Positions 1-10,864 are shown, numbered from the stretch's first letter. The stretch: DNA of 64,000 nucleotides from Mesorhizobium sp. SARCC-RB16n (GCF_008520305.1 NZ_ML703284.1:80248-144247), one strand, 5' to 3'. Numbers and translations: made by a program. Notes: generated from the letters alone by a model not told the origin.

Positions 1-119
1 TCGGTGGTCACTTCAACCAGCGTGCTGTCCAAGTTCTGCACGGTATCGCTGGCCATCCGGTAGGCACCGCCTTTGACAGGCAAAAGCACCTGATAGACTT
101 TGATTGACTGGATACGCAT
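1..119 (-). CDS. Mandelate racemase/muconate lactonizing (enolase superfamily) enzyme, N-terminal fragment
   Basis: Only the first 39 or so codons lie in the window; the gene runs off the left edge. The start reads MRIQSIKVYQVLLPVKGGAY, which resembles the N-terminal capping strand of enolase-superfamily racemases and dehydratases, including the proline betaine and hydroxyproline betaine epimerases. It begins 52 bases after the stop of the flavin oxidoreductase on the same strand, so it is probably the next gene of the same operon. The substrate is inferred from the neighbours only. The catalytic barrel is outside the window, so active-site residues cannot be checked. Confidence 0.6.
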   Translation of the reverse strand, partial: MRIQSIKVYQVLLPVKGGAYRMASDTVQNLDSTLVEVTT

Positions 120-171
120 TCAGACATTAGCCCCGTTCATGCCTTGCCTGGTCCGGCGCCTTTCGCGATCG

Positions 172-2154
172 TCAAAGTCCAAGCGCCACCTTGCGCCCGT
201 CATGAATGGCAAATGCCGCCTGTCTGGAGGCGGTACAATCGCCGATGGAAGTATGCGCAATTCCGCGCCTTTCGAGTTCGATGGACAGGCTGTCCTGCGC
301 CATGCTGGTGGCGGCGAAGACCAAAGCGTCGGCTTCGGCCTCTTGCTCGGTCCCGTCGAGCAGCGAAGCGATCCTGGCCGTCTTGCCATCCCAATGCACG
401 ATGGCGCTTTCGGTCACAAACCGAACGTTCAGCTTGGCGAGTGCCCGACGCAGCGGCGCGTCGACGGCCATTCGCTGAAGCTCTTTGCCAACCAGGGCGT
501 CCGGTGTCACAAGCGTCACATTGTGACCGTCCTCGGCGAGTTTCCAGGCGGTGCCGCACCCTTTCCAATTGCCGCCATCGTCCAGCAAGAGAATATTTTT
601 CCCCGGCCGCGCCTCACGGGCCATCACCGCTTCGGCCGAGAGCACCGGCCCGCCGCCTGGAATGCTTTCCCAGTGCGGCAAGGCCCGCTGGAAAGCGCCG
701 TCCGGCGGCATCGAGCCGGTGGCGACGATGACATGATCCGCGCCTTCGCGCTCGACATCGTCGGCTTCGACATACTGCCCGTAGCGGATGTCGACCTGAA
801 GCTGGCCGAGCTGGCGCTCGTACCAGTCGATCAGGTCCAGAATCTGGGCGCGACGCGGCTGCAATCCGGCAAGACGGAACTGCCCGCCGAGGCGGTCGGA
901 TGCCTCGGCCAGTGTGACGCGGTGACCGCGCTCGGCAGCTGCGCGCGCCGCTTCCAGACCGGCTGGGCCACCGCCGACGACCAGCACGCGCTTCGGCTGG
1001 CCGGCCGGAGCGAAGCGATCTCCGCCCCACTCCCATTCGCGGCCCGCGGAGGGATTGATGACGCAGCTGATCCAGTAGTCGCGGCTGCGCCGGCCCCAGC
1101 ACATCTGGTTGCAGGACAGGCAGCCGCGAATGTCCTGCGGCCGTCCGGCGGCGGCCTTTGCGGCCAGATGCGGATCGGCAATCTGCCCGCGCACGATGGA
1201 AACGAGATCGGCGCGGCCTTCGCTCAACACGCTCTCGGCGTTCTCGGGTGTGCGGATATGGCTCTCGGCGGTGATCAACGCGTGACGCACGGTGGATTTG
1301 AGCACGGACGCCAGGTCGGCACCGAGCTTCTCCGGGTAAACAAAGGTCGGCATGATCTTGTAGAAATCGAAGTAGGAACCCGTTCCGCAAGTCACATAGT
1401 CCATCAAGGTATCGCGGTCGTGGAGGTCGATTATCTCGGCCAGCGCTTCGCGCTTCAGTGCCACCTCGACCTCGGGCTCATCGTTGACCGCAAGACCGAT
1501 GATGAAATCATCCCCGCATTCCCGGCGAATCCTGGTCGTCACCTCACGGCTCATCCGGGTGCGGTTTTCGAGGCTGCCGCCCCATCGGTCGTCCCGGCGG
1601 TTCGACCAGGGGGTCCAGAACTGGTCCAGCATCGAATGGTACGCCGCCCAGACCTCGACGCCGTCGAAGCCGGCCTCGCGGCAACGGCGCGCCGCCTGGA
1701 CAAAGCCGTCGATCGTTTCTTCAATCTGGGCTTCGGACATCCGATGCGAACCGTCGGAGTCGTGGTAGCTCGGCAGGCCGGAAGGCGACCAACCGGCATG
1801 GAATGAGTTGTCCGCGTCCGCGTGCTGACCAACATGGTAGAGCTGCTGGATGGCGACGGCGCCGTTGCCGCGGATTGCGTCAGTTACTTTGCGAAAATAC
1901 GGTACCACGCTGTCGTCACAGGGGCGAAAATTACCGCGTGTCAGCACCGCAGCCTGATGCACAGGCATCGGCTCAACCACGATCATGCCAGCTCCGCCGA
2001 TCGCGCGTTCGGCGTAATAGCCGACATGGCGTTCGGTTGGCAGCCCACCCTCGGCCATGTTCGCGGTATGGGCTCCAAACACGATCCTGTTGCGCAATGT
2101 CTTGCCACGCAACATTGCCGGCTCGAACAGACGCTTGAAGACCCGCTCAGACAT
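172..2154 (-). CDS. NADH:flavin oxidoreductase, trimethylamine-dehydrogenase/stachydrine-demethylase type
   Basis: A 660-residue protein with the three-part layout of trimethylamine dehydrogenase and 2,4-dienoyl-CoA reductase. Residues 1-330 form an old-yellow-enzyme-like FMN barrel. A 4Fe-4S motif follows with Cys345, Cys348, Cys352 and Cys364 (spacing 2-3-11). From about residue 388 there is an FAD/NAD Rossmann region with VVGGGPAGLEAA. Family members remove N-methyl groups oxidatively or reduce enoyl substrates. Next to an MttB homologue and a racemase, an N-methylproline or betaine demethylase is the best guess. I chose the ATG at 2154 because GGGAGAG lies just upstream; a longer reading frame to 2217 has no such support. 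The gene follows the solute-binding protein by 74 bases in the same operon. Confidence 0.8.
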   Translation of the reverse strand: MSERVFKRLFEPAMLRGKTLRNRIVFGAHTANMAEGGLPTERHVGYYAERAIGGAGMIVVEPMPVHQAAVLTRGNFRPCDDSVVPYFRKVTDAIRGNGAVAIQQLYHVGQHADADNSFHAGWSPSGLPSYHDSDGSHRMSEAQIEETIDGFVQAARRCREAGFDGVEVWAAYHSMLDQFWTPWSNRRDDRWGGSLENRTRMSREVTTRIRRECGDDFIIGLAVNDEPEVEVALKREALAEIIDLHDRDTLMDYVTCGTGSYFDFYKIMPTFVYPEKLGADLASVLKSTVRHALITAESHIRTPENAESVLSEGRADLVSIVRGQIADPHLAAKAAAGRPQDIRGCLSCNQMCWGRRSRDYWISCVINPSAGREWEWGGDRFAPAGQPKRVLVVGGGPAGLEAARAAAERGHRVTLAEASDRLGGQFRLAGLQPRRAQILDLIDWYERQLGQLQVDIRYGQYVEADDVEREGADHVIVATGSMPPDGAFQRALPHWESIPGGGPVLSAEAVMAREARPGKNILLLDDGGNWKGCGTAWKLAEDGHNVTLVTPDALVGKELQRMAVDAPLRRALAKLNVRFVTESAIVHWDGKTARIASLLDGTEQEAEADALVFAATSMAQDSLSIELERRGIAHTSIGDCTASRQAAFAIHDGRKVALGL

Positions 2155-2228
2155 ACGCCCTCTCTCCCTTAACGCGCGACCGGCACCTAGAGAGGTGCCG
2201 GCGCATTTTTTTGCCAAGTCCTGGGGAG

Positions 2229-3878
2229 TTACGCGTCGAGCCAGACGTTCTGGAGATCTATTTCGTAGGTCTGGTGCATGCCGTAGTTCTTCACCTTCTT
2301 GCTCATGTGGCAGTAGAGCTTCTGCCAGAATGGCTGGATGATGACGCCGGAGTCCTGCAGGATCTGCTCGACATCCTTCATGACCTCCTTGCGCTTGGCG
2401 ACATCACTCAGGGCCAGCGCTTGCTTGAGCTTGGCATCGAATTCCGGATTGGAATAGGCCGTCTCATTCCAGGCCTCGCCCGTGCGGTAGCCGAGCGCCA
2501 GCACCTGCACGCCGAGCGGGCGCATGTACCAGATCGTCATGGAATAGGGATATTTCGTCCAGTCGTTCCAGAAGGTCGAGCCAGGCAGAACGGTACGCTT
2601 CACCTTAATACCGGCTTCACGCAACTGGCCGGCGATCGCGTCGCCGGTGTTCTTCTGCCATTCGTCCTCGACGGTGATCAGTTCATGCTCGAAGTTGGCC
2701 TGTCCAGCGTCGGCCATCAGCTTCTTGGCGCCCGCCATGTCCCGCGTCTTCTTGGGCAGGGGATAGTATTCCGGATGGATCGGGCTGACATGGTGGTTTT
2801 CGCCGACCGTGCCGCGGCCATTATAGCCCAGTTGCAGGACGGCGTTGTTGTCGACAGCCATTTGCAGCGCGTTACGGACCCGCTGATCGTCGTAGGGCTT
2901 GTGCGTGATGTTGGTGCGGGCCACCAGCGTGGTCGCCGTCGCGACTTCCGATTTCACGAGGTTCATCTTGTCGAGGATGTCGATGAAATCGGCCGGCGTC
3001 TCGAAATCGACGTCGATCTCGCCTGAGTCGAAGGCGCTCACCGTGGCGTTGAAATCGGTGCCGTAGTCGATGAATTCGGCACCGTCGAGCGGCGCCTCGC
3101 CACCCCACCACTTGCCGTTCTCGCGGCGCTTGACGACCGCCTTTGTCCCGACAGCGTAGGACACCAGTTCGAAAGCTCCGGTACCGACCGGCTTCTTGAT
3201 CGGGTCGGCGCCGTCCTTGTCGAAGTCGCGATGCACGACGAGCGCCGGATAGTCGGTGAAATTGGGGATGATCGAGATGTCGGGTTCGGAAAGTTTCAGC
3301 TTCACTGTGTGGTCGTCGACCTTGGTAATGGCGCCGTCCTTCGCCTTACCGGTCTTGGCGTCGATCAGCCCGCCGACGCGTGCCGCCATGGAATTGCCGG
3401 AGGCGCCCTTCTCGCACCAGCGGTTCAGATTGACGATCACATCGTCGGCGTTGAAGGCATCGCCATTGTTCCAGGTGACGCCCTTGCGCAGGTGCAGCGT
3501 ATATTCGGTGGCGTCGTCGTTGATGTCCCAGCTTTCCAGCAGCACCGGCTCGAAAGTGAACTGGCGGGTATAGCGAACGAGCGGCTCCAGCCAAGTGCGA
3601 GTGACGTTCGCCATCTCCGTCCAGTCATAGGTGCGCGGATCCTTCTGCGCCTTGACCGACATCGCGACATGCAGCGTTCCGCCCTTCTTCGGCTCATCGG
3701 CAAGAGCCTTTGTCGGAACCGCGAGCCCGATCATGCCATAGGCAACAGCCGTTGAAGCGCCGAAGGCGCTCGCCAGCGCCAGGAACTCGCGCCGGTCCAT
3801 GCGGCCAGCGCGGGCCTCTTCGGCCATCGCCTCGATGGCGGCCGGGACGCGATCGCCGTTGCTTCTAAAAATCGCCAT
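2229..3878 (-). CDS. ABC transporter family 5 substrate-binding protein (DppA/OppA type), Tat-exported
   Basis: A 549-residue periplasmic binding protein of the peptide/nickel/opine family (SBP family 5). The N-terminus carries a twin-arginine signal, [12 protein letters not shown], with the arginines at residues 29-30 and likely cleavage after ALA60. This implies export in folded form, which is common for this family in rhizobia. The ATG at 3878 is preceded by GGGAGAAAG; a TTG further upstream at 3926 would overlap the methyltransferase stop and is less likely. No permease or ATPase gene is present here, so they probably lie beyond the left edge. The ligand is inferred to be the methylated compound handled by the flanking enzymes. 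Confidence 0.85.
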   Translation of the reverse strand: MAIFRSNGDRVPAAIEAMAEEARAGRMDRREFLALASAFGASTAVAYGMIGLAVPTKALADEPKKGGTLHVAMSVKAQKDPRTYDWTEMANVTRTWLEPLVRYTRQFTFEPVLLESWDINDDATEYTLHLRKGVTWNNGDAFNADDVIVNLNRWCEKGASGNSMAARVGGLIDAKTGKAKDGAITKVDDHTVKLKLSEPDISIIPNFTDYPALVVHRDFDKDGADPIKKPVGTGAFELVSYAVGTKAVVKRRENGKWWGGEAPLDGAEFIDYGTDFNATVSAFDSGEIDVDFETPADFIDILDKMNLVKSEVATATTLVARTNITHKPYDDQRVRNALQMAVDNNAVLQLGYNGRGTVGENHHVSPIHPEYYPLPKKTRDMAGAKKLMADAGQANFEHELITVEDEWQKNTGDAIAGQLREAGIKVKRTVLPGSTFWNDWTKYPYSMTIWYMRPLGVQVLALGYRTGEAWNETAYSNPEFDAKLKQALALSDVAKRKEVMKDVEQILQDSGVIIQPFWQKLYCHMSKKVKNYGMHQTYEIDLQNVWLDA

Positions 3879-3922
3879 TTTCTTTCTCCCATTGGTTCCG
3901 TCGGGTCTTCGCCCGTTTTCTT

Positions 3923-5473
3923 TCAACTAACGCTATCCGGCAGTTTTTCCTCGCGCCGCGCGATCAACTCCTTGAGACCGTCGGCAATGCCCTCGTCGAG
4001 TTTCGGCTCCTCATAATCCGCGAGCATGTTGCGCGCCTTCTCGCGGCCGCGCGTGTCGTGGTCCTTCGCCCCTTCCGCCTTCCATTGTTCGTAGGAGTTG
4101 AAGTCCATGATACTCGGCATGAAGAAAGCCTTCTCGAAATGCTCGAGCGTGTGCTGGGTGCCGAGGAAATGGCCCTGCGGGCCGACCTCGCGGATCGCCG
4201 CCATCGCGTCCTTGAAATCGTCGAAAGGCAACCCGCCCGCGTATTTGTACCAGCCGACGAGCTGTTCGCAGTCGGTGGCGAATTTCGAGTAGCCGCAGGT
4301 GAGACCCGCTTCCAGCCATCCGGCCGAATGCCAGATGTAGTTGGCGCCAGCGAGGATGGCGGCATGCATCAGCATGTTCGCCTCATAGCCGGCCTGGGCA
4401 TCGTTGAGCTTCGAACCGACGTGGAAGCCTGACGTGCGCCACGGCAGTTTGTATTTCCGCGCCAGCGCGCCCATCAGATACATCATCTGGGCGGCCTCCG
4501 GCGTGCCACCCATGGGCGCGCCGGTCTTCATGTCGACCGTGACCATGAACTGACCGTAGATCTGGGGTGAACCAGGACGAATGAGCTGGGTGAAGGCCAC
4601 ACCGGCAAGCGCCTCGGCATTGACCTGCGCCACCGCGCCGACGGCCGACGCCGAGGTCGAGGCGCCGCAGAGAGCGAAGGGCGCCAGGATCAGCGGCTGG
4701 TTGTGGCGCGCATACACCCTCATGGCGTCCAGCATGGTCGCGTCCCAGACCAGCGGCGAATTGCAGTTGGTGATTGCCACCAGCACCGGATTGTCGCGGA
4801 CGAACTCCTCGCCGAACACGATTGCAGCCATCGCCATCGTGTCTTCCGCCCGCTCCTTGGACGTCACGATGCCCATGAACGGTTTGTCGGAATATTTCAG
4901 CGCCGAATGGATGATGTGCAGGTGCCGCTTGGGCACTGCAATTTCCATCGGCTCGCAGATGATCGAACTCGACGAGTGCAGCGCCGGGGCCATGTAGGCG
5001 AGCTTGTGGAAATTGTTGAGGTCGGCAAGCGTGCCGTAGCGCCTGTTGTTGTCGAGGTCGCGCACATAGGGCGCGCCATACATCGGCACGAAGATCGAGT
5101 TCTTGCCGCCGACCCGTACCGTGCGCTCGGGATTGCGTGCGTTGAGCGTGAACTCGGCGGGAACCTTTGAGACGAGTTCCATCAGCAGCGCGCGATCGAT
5201 GCGCACCCGCGTTTCCCTGACATCGGCACCGGCGGCCTTCCACAAGGCGATGGCCTCGTCGTCGCGGAACTCGCAGCCAACCTCTTCCAGGATCGACAGC
5301 GACTCTTCGTGGATCAACTCCACCGCCTCGTCGGGAACCATCTGGTACACCGGGATCTGACGAACCAGGGTTGGGAACGACGCGATCGGTGCCCCACGAA
5401 GCGCCTTGCGCCCGAGACGGCCACCGCCACGGCGATGGGTTTGCTCGGTCAATTCAGCGGCCGGTGCGTTCAT
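3923..5473 (-). CDS. MttB-family (trimethylamine methyltransferase-like) protein without pyrrolysine
   Basis: A 516-residue member of the MttB superfamily, whose characterised members move a methyl group from a quaternary amine (trimethylamine, glycine betaine, proline betaine, carnitine) to a corrinoid protein. The conserved core includes [18 protein letters not shown] (residues 347-364) and the frame has no internal UAG, so this is a non-pyrrolysine member. It is the first gene of the operon and is followed by the binding protein, the flavin demethylase and the racemase. No corrinoid protein or reductive activator is encoded nearby, so the partner must be elsewhere or the chemistry may differ. 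The divergent LysR gene is the likely regulator. Confidence 0.85.
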   Translation of the reverse strand: MNAPAAELTEQTHRRGGGRLGRKALRGAPIASFPTLVRQIPVYQMVPDEAVELIHEESLSILEEVGCEFRDDEAIALWKAAGADVRETRVRIDRALLMELVSKVPAEFTLNARNPERTVRVGGKNSIFVPMYGAPYVRDLDNNRRYGTLADLNNFHKLAYMAPALHSSSSIICEPMEIAVPKRHLHIIHSALKYSDKPFMGIVTSKERAEDTMAMAAIVFGEEFVRDNPVLVAITNCNSPLVWDATMLDAMRVYARHNQPLILAPFALCGASTSASAVGAVAQVNAEALAGVAFTQLIRPGSPQIYGQFMVTVDMKTGAPMGGTPEAAQMMYLMGALARKYKLPWRTSGFHVGSKLNDAQAGYEANMLMHAAILAGANYIWHSAGWLEAGLTCGYSKFATDCEQLVGWYKYAGGLPFDDFKDAMAAIREVGPQGHFLGTQHTLEHFEKAFFMPSIMDFNSYEQWKAEGAKDHDTRGREKARNMLADYEEPKLDEGIADGLKELIARREEKLPDSVS

Positions 5474-5552
5474 GGAGCCTCCATCCCTTCGATCCCGGTC
5501 AGCTTAGCGAGGCGAAATACGGCTGTGACGTTGGAAAATCCTGATCTCTTGT

Positions 5553-5567
5553 ATAAGCTGTGCTTAT
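5553..5567. promoter_or_regulatory. Candidate LysR operator overlapping the regulator start codon
   Basis: ATAAGCTGTGCTTAT is a perfect inverted repeat with 6-base arms and a 3-base centre. It contains the T-N11-A core typical of LysR-family binding sites (T at 5554, A at 5566). It lies in the 92-base divergent region between the mttB-like gene and the LysR gene and runs into the regulator's ATG at 5566. Binding there would suit autorepression and control of the divergent catabolic operon. Confidence 0.5.
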
Positions 5568-6468
5568 GCGAAACCTGCGCCATCTCTTGCCCTCCGCCGG
5601 CAGCCTGATCGTCTTCGAGGCGGCGGGCCGGTTGTCGAGTTTCACCGCCGCCGGGCGCGAGCTCGGCATGACCCAGGCTGCCGTTTCCTATGCGGTGCGG
5701 GGCCTGGAGGAGCAGCTCGGCGCCCAGCTGTTCCAGCGCCGCCACCGCCAGGTCAGCCTGACCGAGGCCGGCGAGCGCTTCCATGCCGACGTCTCGCTCG
5801 GTCTTTCCCACATCCGCAAGTCGGCGGAGGACCTACGCCTGCAGGCGACCGGCGGCCATGTGACGCTCGCCGCCTCGACGGCCTTCGGTTCGTTCTGGAT
5901 GATGCCGCGCCTGCAGCGGTTCCGCGACGAACTGCCGGGCATCGATCTTCGCATCCAGACCGGCGACCGCGATCTCGACATTATCGCCGAAGGCATTCCG
6001 CTGGCCGTGCGCGGAGGCGTGCCACGCGACTGGCCGGACTACCACTCGCTATCACTCTCCGATGAAGAGATTTTCCCGGTCGCGGGTCCCAGCTATCTGA
6101 CGAAATTCGGCCGACCTGAAACCGTGGAGCAACTGGCGACACACCGCCTCATTCATCTGGAGGAGCCCTATCGCGAGGCCCCGAACTGGGACGAATGGTT
6201 CCAGTCGGCCGGCGCCAGCCTCCGCAATGCGGAGCGTGGCTTGCGCATCAATGACTATGCGATCGTGATCCAGGCGGTCATGGAAGGGCAAGGCATTGCG
6301 CTCGGCTGGCGCCACCTTGTCGAGCGACTGCTGTCGACCGGGCTGCTGGTGCCGGTAACGGACCACGTGATGAAGACGGGCACCGCATTCTACGTCATCT
6401 GGCCGAAGAACCGCGAGCTCTCTGACAATGCCCGCAAGGTGCGCGACTGGCTGGCCGCGCAGGCTTGA
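5566..6468 (+). CDS. LysR-family transcriptional regulator (GcvA-like)
   Basis: A 300-residue LysR protein. The N-terminal winged helix-turn-helix spans about residues 8-66 (FEAAGRLSSFTAAGRELGMT, then AVSYAVRGLEEQLG). The C-terminal half is the effector-binding fold of the GcvA subgroup. A GTG two codons upstream at 5560 is an alternative start, and neither has a clear ribosome-binding site. The gene is divergent from the methyltransferase/demethylase operon and probably controls it in response to a pathway compound. A palindrome overlaps its start codon. Confidence 0.88.
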   Translation: MRNLRHLLPSAGSLIVFEAAGRLSSFTAAGRELGMTQAAVSYAVRGLEEQLGAQLFQRRHRQVSLTEAGERFHADVSLGLSHIRKSAEDLRLQATGGHVTLAASTAFGSFWMMPRLQRFRDELPGIDLRIQTGDRDLDIIAEGIPLAVRGGVPRDWPDYHSLSLSDEEIFPVAGPSYLTKFGRPETVEQLATHRLIHLEEPYREAPNWDEWFQSAGASLRNAERGLRINDYAIVIQAVMEGQGIALGWRHLVERLLSTGLLVPVTDHVMKTGTAFYVIWPKNRELSDNARKVRDWLAAQA

Positions 6469-6513
6469 GGATATCAGAGTGGCAATGCCGGATCGCGCGT
6501 GATGTAATATGGA

Positions 6514-6822
6514 TCAGACCGAGCCATCATTCTTGAGGCCGAGCACATCGATCTTGTCGATAGTGGGCGGGCCGGCAAACAGCGTTGCGGCATTGGCCAT
6601 CAGCGCCTTTGCGATTTCGCCGGTGAGATGCGCCTGGCGCCCGGCCTCATCGTGGAAAGCGTCGAACACACCAAAGACGCTTGGAGAAAGCTGCAGGGCG
6701 AACCAGATCGGCGTCCCCGCTTCCTGGTTGGCGAGTTGCAGACCGGTCTGCAGGAAAGCGGCGACATCGTTCTCCTTGCCGGGCTTGGCCTCGAAGCGTG
6801 CGAACAGGGCAAGCTTGATCAT
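6514..6822 (-). CDS. Antibiotic biosynthesis monooxygenase (ABM) domain protein, putative quinol monooxygenase
   Basis: A 102-residue single-domain protein of the ABM dimeric alpha/beta-barrel family. The start MIKLALFARFEAKPGKENDV and the segment GVFDAFHDEAGRQAHLTGEI are typical. Such proteins are small cofactor-free monooxygenases (YgiN type) or stress proteins. The ATG at 6822 has AAGGAG upstream. The gene is divergent from a GlxA-type regulator 109 bases away, a common arrangement in which the regulator controls the small enzyme. Substrate unknown. Confidence 0.8.
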   Translation of the reverse strand: MIKLALFARFEAKPGKENDVAAFLQTGLQLANQEAGTPIWFALQLSPSVFGVFDAFHDEAGRQAHLTGEIAKALMANAATLFAGPPTIDKIDVLGLKNDGSV

Positions 6823-6931
6823 TGTCTCATCTCCTTCGTTGCGCGGCCAGATCGGCCATCGAGGATGAGAATCGCAGCATCGATGGGAAAACCGTATTGG
6901 CAGAAACGACTTCTTTGATATCATTCTTGCC

Positions 6932-7894
6932 ATGAACATTTCCGTGCTTGTTCTTGACGGCGCTTTCGATACCGGGCTCGCCACGGTGCTCGATGTGTTC
7001 GGCACCGCCAATGAGCTCGCCGCCATGCTTCCTGCTGCGCCCAGCCGCTTCGTCACAACCATGGTCGGGGTCTCGGACAGCGTGCACACCGCACAGGGAT
7101 TAGAGGTGCCTGTAACGCCGATCGGCAACGAACCGGCGCCCGACTGGCTGCTGATCCCTGCTCTCGGCCAGAAGATGCCGGAGCCGCTCGGAGCGGCGCT
7201 GCAACGCGATGATGTGGCGGCAGGGGTCGGCGCGCTCCTTGCCTTGGCCGAGGCCGGCACGCGCATCGGCGCCGCCTGCATCGGCACCTTCGTACTCGCC
7301 GAATCCGGCCTGCTCGACCGGCGGCCGTCGACGACCACATGGTGGCTGGCGCCGATGTTCAGGCAGCGCTATCCGCGGGTGCGGCTCGACGCCTCGCGCA
7401 TGCTGGTCAATGACGGGCAGTTCGTCACCGCGGGTGCGGCGCTTGGCCATATCGACCTCGCCTTGCTGGTGATCCGGCAGGCGAGCCCGGAGCTTGCGGC
7501 GCTGACCGCGAAATATCTGATCGTCGACAGCCGGCCGCTGCAATCGGCCTATGCGATCCCGGACCACCTCGCCCATTCGAACCCACTGGTCGAGCGCTTC
7601 GAACGCTGGGCGCGCGGGAGGCTTGCCGAGGGCTTCAATCTCGATGAGGCGGCGGCGGCACTCGGCGCCAGCAAGCGCACGCTGGCGAGGCGCGTCAACG
7701 ATGTGCTCGGCAAGACGCCGCTCTCCTATTTCCAGGATCTGCGCGTAGAGCAGGCGGTGCATCTGTTGAAGACAACGTCGGACAGCGTCGAGGAGATTGC
7801 CGCCAAGGTCGGCTATGGCGACGGGGTGACGCTGCGCAATCTGCTGCGACGGCGGCTACGCAAGGGCGTGCGCGAGATCCGCGCCGCCGGCTGA
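6932..7894 (+). CDS. GlxA-family transcriptional regulator (DJ-1/PfpI domain plus AraC helix-turn-helix)
   Basis: A 320-residue protein with an N-terminal DJ-1/PfpI glutamine-amidotransferase-like domain (about residues 1-190; conserved segment [19 protein letters not shown]) and a C-terminal AraC DNA-binding domain with two helix-turn-helix motifs ([20 protein letters not shown], then [20 protein letters not shown]). The first domain is thought to sense a ligand. No clear ribosome-binding site precedes the ATG, so the start is moderately sure. It probably controls the divergent ABM gene. Confidence 0.87.
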   Translation: MNISVLVLDGAFDTGLATVLDVFGTANELAAMLPAAPSRFVTTMVGVSDSVHTAQGLEVPVTPIGNEPAPDWLLIPALGQKMPEPLGAALQRDDVAAGVGALLALAEAGTRIGAACIGTFVLAESGLLDRRPSTTTWWLAPMFRQRYPRVRLDASRMLVNDGQFVTAGAALGHIDLALLVIRQASPELAALTAKYLIVDSRPLQSAYAIPDHLAHSNPLVERFERWARGRLAEGFNLDEAAAALGASKRTLARRVNDVLGKTPLSYFQDLRVEQAVHLLKTTSDSVEEIAAKVGYGDGVTLRNLLRRRLRKGVREIRAAG

Positions 7895-7955
7895 TCCACA
7901 ACCACCATCATTCTGCCTCTCCCCGACGAGATGCGAATCCGCCTATAGTACCTGC

Positions 7956-9845
7956 ATGCCCATCCGCCAGCTATCCGAAACGATGATCAATCAGATCGCC
8001 GCCGGCGAAGTCATCGAGCGTCCGGCGAGCGTGGTCAAGGAACTGGTCGAGAACGCGCTCGACGCCGGTGCAAGCAAGGTAGAGGTCGTCACATCGGGCG
8101 GCGGGCTGAACCTGATCCGCGTCACCGATGACGGTTCTGGTATTCCAGAGAAAGAGCTTTCTCTGGCGATAGCGCGCCACTGCACCTCCAAGCTTGCCGA
8201 AGATATTCACGATATCCGCTCACTCGGCTTTCGCGGCGAGGCGTTGCCGTCGATCGGCTCGGTGTCGCGGCTGTCGATCCGCTCGCGCACGGCTTCGGGC
8301 GACAGCGCCGCCGAGATCGGCATCGAGGGCGGCCGCGTCCTGCCGGTCCGGCCGGCGGCGGCCAATCGCGGCACCACGGTCGAGGTGCGCGACCTGTTCT
8401 TTGCCACGCCGGCACGGCTGAAATTCATGAAAGGCGAACGCGCCGAAAGCTCGGCCATCAGCGACATCGTCAAGCGCATCGCCATCGCCTTCCCCACAGT
8501 GCGTTTCACGCTGGCCGGGTCCGACCGCACGACCCTGGAACTGCCGGCGACCGAGGACAGCGCGGACGGCAGCCTGCGCCGTGTCGCGCAGGTAATGGGC
8601 GCCGACTTTCCCGACAATTCCATTGCCATCGACGCGATGCGCGAAGGCGTGCAACTGACCGGCCATGTGTCGATCCCGTCCTTCACCCGCGCCAACGCGC
8701 TGCAGCAATATGCCTATGTCAACGGCAGGCCGGTGCGCGACAAGCTGATTGCCGGGGCCATCCGCGGGGCCTTCGCCGATGTCCTGCCGCGCGACCGCCA
8801 TGCGGTGACAGTGCTGTTCCTGACGCTCGACCCGGCCACCGTCGACGTCAACGTCCATCCGGCCAAGGCCGATGTCCGCTTCCGCGATCCGGGCCTCGTG
8901 CGCGGGCTGATCGTCGGCGCGATCCGGCAGGCGTTAGCCGATGCCGGCATCCGTTCAGCCACCACGGGTGCCGCCGGTATGATGGCTGCGTTCCGGCCGG
9001 GCGCCGCATCCTATGATCACGGCGGCCCGACAAATGGCCATCGCAGCTACGAAGCGGCTTTCCGTGCGTCCGGCTCGGCCGGCTTCGACCCTTCGCGCTC
9101 GCCGCAGCGGCCACTCGACATGCAATTCGCAGGCGCCGGCTTTGAACGCGGCACCGCAAGAACCGGCGGCTTCGGTGAACCCGACCAGGCGGCATTCGAT
9201 GCCGGCCCGCTCGCCAGCGCCGATGCGCGCGCCGGGCAGAATGAGGCAACCGAGACGCTGCTCGGCGCGGTGCTGGGGGCTGCGCGAGCGCAGGTGCACG
9301 AGAACTACATCGTCGCCCAGACCAGGGATTCGCTCGTCATCGTCGATCAGCACGCGGCGCATGAGCGGCTGGTTTACGAGGCGCTGAAGAACGCCCTGCA
9401 TTCGCGGCCGGTCCCCTCCCAGATGCTGCTTTTGCCCGAGATCATCGACCTGCCGGAAGAGGACGCCGAGCGGCTCGCCATGCATTCCGAAACGCTCGCC
9501 CGCTTCGGCCTCGGCATCGAGCGTTTCGGCCCGGGCGCCGTCGCCGTGCGCGAGACGCCGTCGATGCTGGGCGAAACCAATGTCGGTCAACTGGTGCGCG
9601 ACCTCGCCGACGAGATCGCCGACAACGACACAGTCGAGACGCTGAAAGAACGGCTGGACAAGATCGCGGCGACCATGGCCTGCCACGGCTCGGTGCGTTC
9701 CGGCCGGCTGCTCAAGGCCGAGGAGATGAACGCGCTGCTGCGCCAGATGGAGGCGACGCCAGGTTCCGGCACCTGCAATCATGGTCGCCCGACCTATATC
9801 GAGCTCAAGCTGGCCGACATCGAGCGGCTGTTCGGGCGGAGGTGA
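7956..9845 (+). CDS. mutL: DNA mismatch repair protein MutL
   Basis: A 629-residue MutL. The N-terminal GHKL ATPase motifs are all visible: [14 protein letters not shown] and [15 protein letters not shown] variable Gly/Ala-rich linker spans about residues 330-440. The C-terminal dimerisation domain carries the endonuclease motif DQHA-x2-E-x4-E ([12 protein letters not shown]) with the supporting motifs [10 protein letters not shown] and CNHGRPT. It is therefore the nicking type of MutL, as expected for a bacterium outside the MutH-containing enterobacteria. It stands alone on the plus strand, converging with the EamA gene. Confidence 0.97.
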   Translation: MPIRQLSETMINQIAAGEVIERPASVVKELVENALDAGASKVEVVTSGGGLNLIRVTDDGSGIPEKELSLAIARHCTSKLAEDIHDIRSLGFRGEALPSIGSVSRLSIRSRTASGDSAAEIGIEGGRVLPVRPAAANRGTTVEVRDLFFATPARLKFMKGERAESSAISDIVKRIAIAFPTVRFTLAGSDRTTLELPATEDSADGSLRRVAQVMGADFPDNSIAIDAMREGVQLTGHVSIPSFTRANALQQYAYVNGRPVRDKLIAGAIRGAFADVLPRDRHAVTVLFLTLDPATVDVNVHPAKADVRFRDPGLVRGLIVGAIRQALADAGIRSATTGAAGMMAAFRPGAASYDHGGPTNGHRSYEAAFRASGSAGFDPSRSPQRPLDMQFAGAGFERGTARTGGFGEPDQAAFDAGPLASADARAGQNEATETLLGAVLGAARAQVHENYIVAQTRDSLVIVDQHAAHERLVYEALKNALHSRPVPSQMLLLPEIIDLPEEDAERLAMHSETLARFGLGIERFGPGAVAVRETPSMLGETNVGQLVRDLADEIADNDTVETLKERLDKIAATMACHGSVRSGRLLKAEEMNALLRQMEATPGSGTCNHGRPTYIELKLADIERLFGRR

Positions 9846-9881
9846 ACCGGCTCCCAACGAGCCAGTGCAAGGCGCTTTGAT

Positions 9882-10775
9882 TTACCGCCTCAAATTCACC
9901 ACGATGACGCCGCCGAGCGCCAGCGCGCCGCCGAGGATGCCGAGCAACGTCGGCACTTCGCCCAGCCAGAAGAAGCCGATCAGCGCCGACATCGGCGAGA
10001 CCAGGTACAGAAAGTTCGAGGCACGCGCCGCCGGCAGGCGCGACAACGCGGTCGCCCAGGCCGCATAGGCGATCAGGCTCGGCACGATGCCGAGATAGAT
10101 GACGGCGCCGAGGCCGGCGGCGTTGGCGACAGTCGCTTGCTGGAGAGCGGCGGGCAGGAAGGGCGCCAGGCAGAGCGCGCCGAGCACCATGTTGGACGCC
10201 GCGATGGTCAGCGGATGGTGGCGGGCAAACAGTGGCTTCTGGACGATGGTGTTGACGGCCGAGCAGAGCGCCGAGCCAAGCACCAGCAGCGCGCCGGCAT
10301 TGAAATGCAGGCCATGCCCGTCGGCGACGGCTATGATGCCGATGCCGGCGAAGGAAATGACGGTGCCGATCCAGGCCAGGCCGGAGAAACGCTCGCCAAG
10401 CAGCGCCATCGCCATGATGGCGGTGAAGATGGGGCTGACATTGATGATGAAGCCGGCTGCTCCGGCCGAGACGGTCAGCTCGCCGAAATTGAGCATCGCC
10501 GTATAGAGCGCGACGAAAATGGCGCCGCCGAAGGCGAAGCGCCACCAATCGCCGATCCTAGGCAGCGCCGGACGCTTGACGGCAAGGTAGATCGCCGCCG
10601 GCACGGCGGCGATGGCAAAGCGCAGGGCGCCAAGCTCCAATGGCTGGAAAGCGGCGAGCCCGGCCCGGATCGCCGGGAAAGCGGAGGCCCAGCCGATCAC
10701 CGTCAGCGCCACGGCGATGGCGGCCGTGGTGTCCATTCGCTGTGTCGAATTCAACGTGCCTGTCGTCGCGCTCAT
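9882..10775 (-). CDS. EamA/RhaT family drug-metabolite transporter (DMT superfamily permease)
   Basis: A 297-residue inner-membrane protein with two EamA repeats and about ten hydrophobic segments. Typical pieces are [20 protein letters not shown] near the start and [20 protein letters not shown] in the second repeat. Family members export amino acids, metabolites or toxic compounds; substrate unknown. The ATG at 10775 is preceded by GAGG. A LysR gene starts 89 bases away on the opposite strand and is the likely regulator. Confidence 0.87.
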   Translation of the reverse strand: MSATTGTLNSTQRMDTTAAIAVALTVIGWASAFPAIRAGLAAFQPLELGALRFAIAAVPAAIYLAVKRPALPRIGDWWRFAFGGAIFVALYTAMLNFGELTVSAGAAGFIINVSPIFTAIMAMALLGERFSGLAWIGTVISFAGIGIIAVADGHGLHFNAGALLVLGSALCSAVNTIVQKPLFARHHPLTIAASNMVLGALCLAPFLPAALQQATVANAAGLGAVIYLGIVPSLIAYAAWATALSRLPAARASNFLYLVSPMSALIGFFWLGEVPTLLGILGGALALGGVIVVNLRR

Positions 10776-10864
10776 CTCATTGCCTCGGATTCTTCAGTCT
10801 CGGCAGCAGAAAGCGCCTTTCCAGGTCGATTGACAAACGACCAAATCGAGGGTCACCTGTGAGC

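Noticed and set aside
100-1806. A 568-codon plus-strand frame opposite the flavin oxidoreductase
   Set aside because: The minus-strand frame has intact FMN, Fe-S and FAD motifs; the plus-strand frame has none.
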